A DNA stretch of 64,000 bases, taken from contig CAWJKG010000002.1 in the NCBI GenBank assembly GCA_963843365.1, positions 868,001 to 932,000 on the forward strand, in the 5' to 3' direction. Positions 61,262 through 64,000 of this stretch are shown piece by piece. The DNA is from Bog-473 sp963843365. GTDB taxonomy: Bacteria; Actinomycetota; Acidimicrobiia; Acidimicrobiales; RAAP-2. The translations under genes and the position numbers were made by a program. Within the stretch, counting starts at the first letter, position 1. Each line of letters begins with the position of its first letter. The notes beneath the pieces are model-generated. The model did not search any database. It saw nothing but the letters and a program-made list of their open reading frames with translations, and was not told where the DNA came from.

Positions 61262-62151
61262 GCGACAAGCGCACCACCGTCGACGACATCGTCGGCGAGC
61301 TCCGCTCCGGCATGACGATCGGCATCGGCGGCTGGGGCTCGCGCCGCAAGCCGATGGCCGTCGTGCGCGCCATCTGCCGCTCGGACCTGACCGATCTCAC
61401 CGTCGTCGCGTACGGGGGCCCCGACGTCGGGCTGCTCTGCGCCACGGACAAGGTGCGCAAGGTCGTGTGCGGCTTCGTCACCCTCGACTCCATCGCGCTC
61501 GATCCGCATTGGCGCGCCGCGCGCCAGCACGGCCGTGTCGAGGTCATGGAGGTCGACGAGGGGATGTTCTTCCTGGGGCTGCAGGCGGCGGCGTGGCGCG
61601 TCCCCTTCCTCCCCACCCGGGCCGGCCTCGGCTCTGACGTGCTGACCATCAACCCCGACCTGGCGCTGGTGCGCTCCCCCTACGGCAATGGCCACCCCTA
61701 CCTGGCCGACCCGGCCGACGCCGACGTCGAGCTGGTCGCCATGCCGGCCCTGCACCTCGATGCCGCCATCGTCCACACCAACCGGGCCGACGCCGCCGGC
61801 AACGGACAGGTGCTCAGCCCCGACGTGTTCTTCGACCCGCTGTTCCTCGGCGCGGCCGAGAAGCGCTTCCTGACGACGGAGGCCATCGTCGAGAACGGGA
61901 CCCTCGCCGACGGCGGTCGTCCGATCGCCAGCGTGCCCATCCACCGCATGCTGGTCGACGGCGTGGCCGAGACCCCGGGGGGCGCCCACTTCACCGCCAA
62001 CCCCCCCGACTACGGGCGGGACGAGAAGTTCCAGAAGGAGTACGCCGCCTCGGCCACCGACCCCGCCGAGTGGGAGGCCTTCGCGCAGCGCTACGTCTTC
62101 GTGGGCGACGACGAGTACCGGGCCCACGTGGCGGAACGGCAGGAGGGCTGA
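61258..62151 (+). CDS. ipdA: Steroid C-ring hydrolase (CoA-transferase fold) alpha subunit
   Basis: A 297-residue class I CoA-transferase-fold subunit: TVDDIVGELRSGMTIGIGGWGSRRKPMAVVRAI, VVAYGGPDVGLLCATDKVRKVVCGFVTLDSIALDP and LPTRAGLGSDVL. IpdAB in Mtb is a hydrolase of COCHEA-CoA (retro-Claisen C-ring opening) and not a transferase. GTG 61258 overlaps the echA20 stop. Forms a heterodimer with IpdB. Confidence 0.92.
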   Translation: MSDKRTTVDDIVGELRSGMTIGIGGWGSRRKPMAVVRAICRSDLTDLTVVAYGGPDVGLLCATDKVRKVVCGFVTLDSIALDPHWRAARQHGRVEVMEVDEGMFFLGLQAAAWRVPFLPTRAGLGSDVLTINPDLALVRSPYGNGHPYLADPADADVELVAMPALHLDAAIVHTNRADAAGNGQVLSPDVFFDPLFLGAAEKRFLTTEAIVENGTLADGGRPIASVPIHRMLVDGVAETPGGAHFTANPPDYGRDEKFQKEYAASATDPAEWEAFAQRYVFVGDDEYRAHVAERQEG

Positions 62152-62155
62152 CACG

Positions 62156-62932
62156 GTGAGCGACAACGGCGATCCGGGCGTCAGCCGCGCCGAGTCCTGC
62201 GTCGTCGCCTGCGCCGACGTCTGGCGCGACGCGGGCGAGGTCATGGTCAGCCCCTTCGGCACCATTCCCGCGCTCGGCGCCCGCCTGGCCAAGCGCACCT
62301 TCTCGCCCGACATCGTGCTCACCGACGGCGAGGCGGCGCTGATGGTCGGCGCGCCGCCCATCAGCGCGAAGCCGGGCGACCTGGTGCGCGAGGCGGCCAT
62401 GCCGTACCGCACCGTGTTCGACGTCGTGTGGTCGGGGCGGCGCAACATGATGATGATGGCCAGCCAGATCGACCGCACCGGCAATCAGAACATTTCGGCC
62501 ATCGGCCCGCACGCCAAGCCCAAGGTGCAACTCGTGGGCGTGCGCGGCGCGCCGGGGAACTCGGTCAACCACCCCACCAGCTACTGGGTGCCCGACCACA
62601 CCGTGCGCACGTTCGTCGAGCAGGTCGACGTCGTGAGCGGCGTCGGCTACGCCCGCGCCGCCGCCGCCGGCCCCGGCGCCACCCGCTTCCACCACATCGG
62701 CCGCGTCGTCTCCAACCTGGGCGTGTTCGACTTCGAGACGCCCGACCACACCATGCGCCTGCGCTCGTTCCACCCCGGTGTCACGGTCGACGAGATCGAG
62801 GACGCCACCGGATTCGCCCTCACCATCCCCGACGACGTGGCCGAGACCCGTCTGCCCACACCCGAAGAGCTCGAGCTGCTGCGTGACGTGCTCGACCCGG
62901 GCTCCCTGCGCGACCGCGAGGTGCGGACCTGA
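62156..62932 (+). CDS. ipdB: Steroid C-ring hydrolase beta subunit
   Basis: A 258-residue partner of IpdA. It has SRAESCVVACADVWRDAGEVMVSPFGTIPALGARLAKRTFSPDIVLTDGEAALM, then QIDRTGNQNISAIGPHAKPKVQLVG and VVSNLGVFDFETPDHTMRLRSFHPG. GTG 62156 lies four bases after ipdA. Completes the IpdAB enzyme of cholesterol C-ring opening. Confidence 0.92.
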   Translation: MSDNGDPGVSRAESCVVACADVWRDAGEVMVSPFGTIPALGARLAKRTFSPDIVLTDGEAALMVGAPPISAKPGDLVREAAMPYRTVFDVVWSGRRNMMMMASQIDRTGNQNISAIGPHAKPKVQLVGVRGAPGNSVNHPTSYWVPDHTVRTFVEQVDVVSGVGYARAAAAGPGATRFHHIGRVVSNLGVFDFETPDHTMRLRSFHPGVTVDEIEDATGFALTIPDDVAETRLPTPEELELLRDVLDPGSLRDREVRT

Positions 62933-64000
62933 CCGCGTCCACCGAGAGCCCGCGCCCGCTGCACCCGGCGCTGCATACGGAGCTGTGCGAGCGCATCGGC
63001 ATCCGCTATCCGCTCGTGCAGACCGGCATGGGCTGGGTGGCCGGGCCACGGCTGGTCGCCGCCACCAGCGAGGCGGGCGGGCTGGGCATTCTGGCCTCGG
63101 CCACCATGAGCCTCGACGAGCTGGCGGCGGCGATCGCCGACGTGCGCAGCCGCACCTCGGGCCCGTTCGGGGTGAACCTGCGCACCGACGTGGCCGACGT
63201 GCACGAGCGCATTGCGCTCATGATCGAGACCGGAGCCCGGGTGGCCAGCTTCGCCCAGGCCCCCAATCCGGCGCTGGTCGCCCGCTGCAAGGAGGCGGGA
63301 CTGTTCGTCGTGCCGACGGTCGGGGCCCGCCGGCACGCCGAGAAGGTGGCCGAGTGGGGCGTGGACGCCGTCATCGCCCAGGGTGGCGAGGGTGGCGGCC
63401 ACACGGGGTCGGTTCCCACGACGCTGCTCCTCCCGCAGGTGGTCGACGCCGTCGGTGACCGGGTGCTCGTGCTGGGCGCCGGGGGCTTCTACGACGGGCG
63501 TGGCCTGGTCGCCGCCCTGGCCTACGGCGCCGCCGGTGTGGCCATGGGCACGCGCTTCCTGCTCTCGGCCGAGAGCCGGGTGCCCGACGCCGTCAAGTCC
63601 CTCTACCTGGGAACGCCGGTGACCGGCACCGTGGTCACCACCAAGGTCGACGGCGCGCCGCAGCGCGTCGTCCGGACCGACCTCGTCGACCACCTGGAGT
63701 CGCAGTCCTGGCTGCGTGCGCTGCCCCGGGCGCTCCGCAGCGCCTATCGCTTCCGGCAGGAGACCGGCGCGACGTTCACGTCGCTCCTGCGCGAGGGACG
63801 CGCCATGAAGGAGGGAAACGAACTCACCTGGGCCCAGGTCGTCATGGCCGCCAACGCGCCCGTCATGACGAAGGCGGCGCTGGTCGAAGGCCAGACCGAC
63901 GTCGGCGTGCTGCCGACCGGTCAGGTCGTCGGTGTGATCGAGTCGCTGCCCGCGGTGGCCGACATCATCATCACCGTGATGACGGAGGCTGACGCCGTCT
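62929..64000 (+). CDS. ipdC: IpdC-like flavin-dependent reductase, 3' end cut by window
   Basis: At least 357 residues of a nitronate-monooxygenase-like FMN barrel: RIGIRYPLVQTGMGWVAGPRLVAATSEAGGLGILAS, VIAQGGEGGGHTG and ALAYGAAGVAMGTRFL. Gene order and family match Mtb ipdC (Rv3553), an NADH-dependent oxidoreductase in C/D-ring degradation. The only in-frame start before the conserved domain is CTG 62929, overlapping the ipdB stop (CTGA). Runs off the window end. Confidence 0.88.
   Translation, partial: MTASTESPRPLHPALHTELCERIGIRYPLVQTGMGWVAGPRLVAATSEAGGLGILASATMSLDELAAAIADVRSRTSGPFGVNLRTDVADVHERIALMIETGARVASFAQAPNPALVARCKEAGLFVVPTVGARRHAEKVAEWGVDAVIAQGGEGGGHTGSVPTTLLLPQVVDAVGDRVLVLGAGGFYDGRGLVAALAYGAAGVAMGTRFLLSAESRVPDAVKSLYLGTPVTGTVVTTKVDGAPQRVVRTDLVDHLESQSWLRALPRALRSAYRFRQETGATFTSLLREGRAMKEGNELTWAQVVMAANAPVMTKAALVEGQTDVGVLPTGQVVGVIESLPAVADIIITVMTEADAV

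Noticed and set aside
1..64000. CRISPR arrays, insertion sequences, prophage, rRNA
   Set aside because: No regularly spaced repeats, transposase, integrase, phage structural genes or rRNA sequence were recognised.

Overview
The window is high-GC DNA packed with genes. It most resembles a free-living actinomycete-type bacterium (Actinomycetota, possibly an Acidimicrobiia-like or mycobacteria-like lineage). The grounds are GTG starts in coupled operons, P450s with 3Fe-4S ferredoxins, a cholesterol-ring (ipd) operon, an Rpf-like secreted protein, a LexA box of the CGAAC-N4-GTTCG type, and split proton-translocating transhydrogenase genes. The lineage is inferred; no marker gene here fixes it.

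Region 1 (1-22.5 kb) is dense catabolic DNA. A long minus-strand run holds an amidohydrolase, two M24 'pita-bread' proteins (one with an eroded metal site), an enoyl-CoA hydratase, a double-length family III CoA-transferase, a MarR regulator, a GNAT, an MFS exporter and a P450 cut by the window edge. Divergent from it are a KstD-like flavoprotein, a 3Fe-4S ferredoxin/P450 pair, an SDR, a Rieske oxygenase, an Ohr peroxidase, a Tat-type berberine-bridge-like oxidase, a diguanylate cyclase, and a TetR plus CoA-transferase pair. Two divergent promoters carry the same inverted repeat (CTACG-N4-CGTAG type), which suggests one regulon. The substrate is probably a steroid-, terpenoid- or aromatic-like compound; this is inferred.

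Region 2 (22.5-42.1 kb) is more accessory and partly lower in GC. It holds a nucleoside deoxyribosyltransferase-like gene with two unknown membrane proteins, a sulfatase, SOS-controlled dinB, an enoyl-CoA hydratase, an Rpf-like coiled-coil protein, a GH36 alpha-galactosidase, an ABC-2 exporter (permease plus two ATPases), a GGDEF/EAL protein, a secreted lectin-like protein, and a TetR divergent from a second ABC-2 exporter.

Region 3 (42.2-56.5 kb) has tRNA-Glu(CTC) and tRNA-Gln(CTG) near gltX, a neocarzinostatin-like secreted protein, a DUF218 protein, a 3Fe-4S ferredoxin, a thiolase-fold pair with two DUF35 partners behind a KstR-like operator, a UbiB-like kinase with an SRPBCC protein, an aldo/keto reductase, unknown membrane proteins and a GH18 protein.

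Region 4 (56.5-64 kb) has pntAA-pntAB-pntB and then the steroid CD-ring block: an SDR divergent from echA20-ipdA-ipdB-ipdC, with ipdC cut by the window end. The thiolase/DUF35 and ipd blocks together point to steroid catabolism.

Five otherwise intact genes carry six single-base frameshifts. Every one is repaired by removing one G or C, so sequencing or assembly error is at least as likely as real decay. No insertion sequence, prophage, CRISPR array or rRNA was seen.
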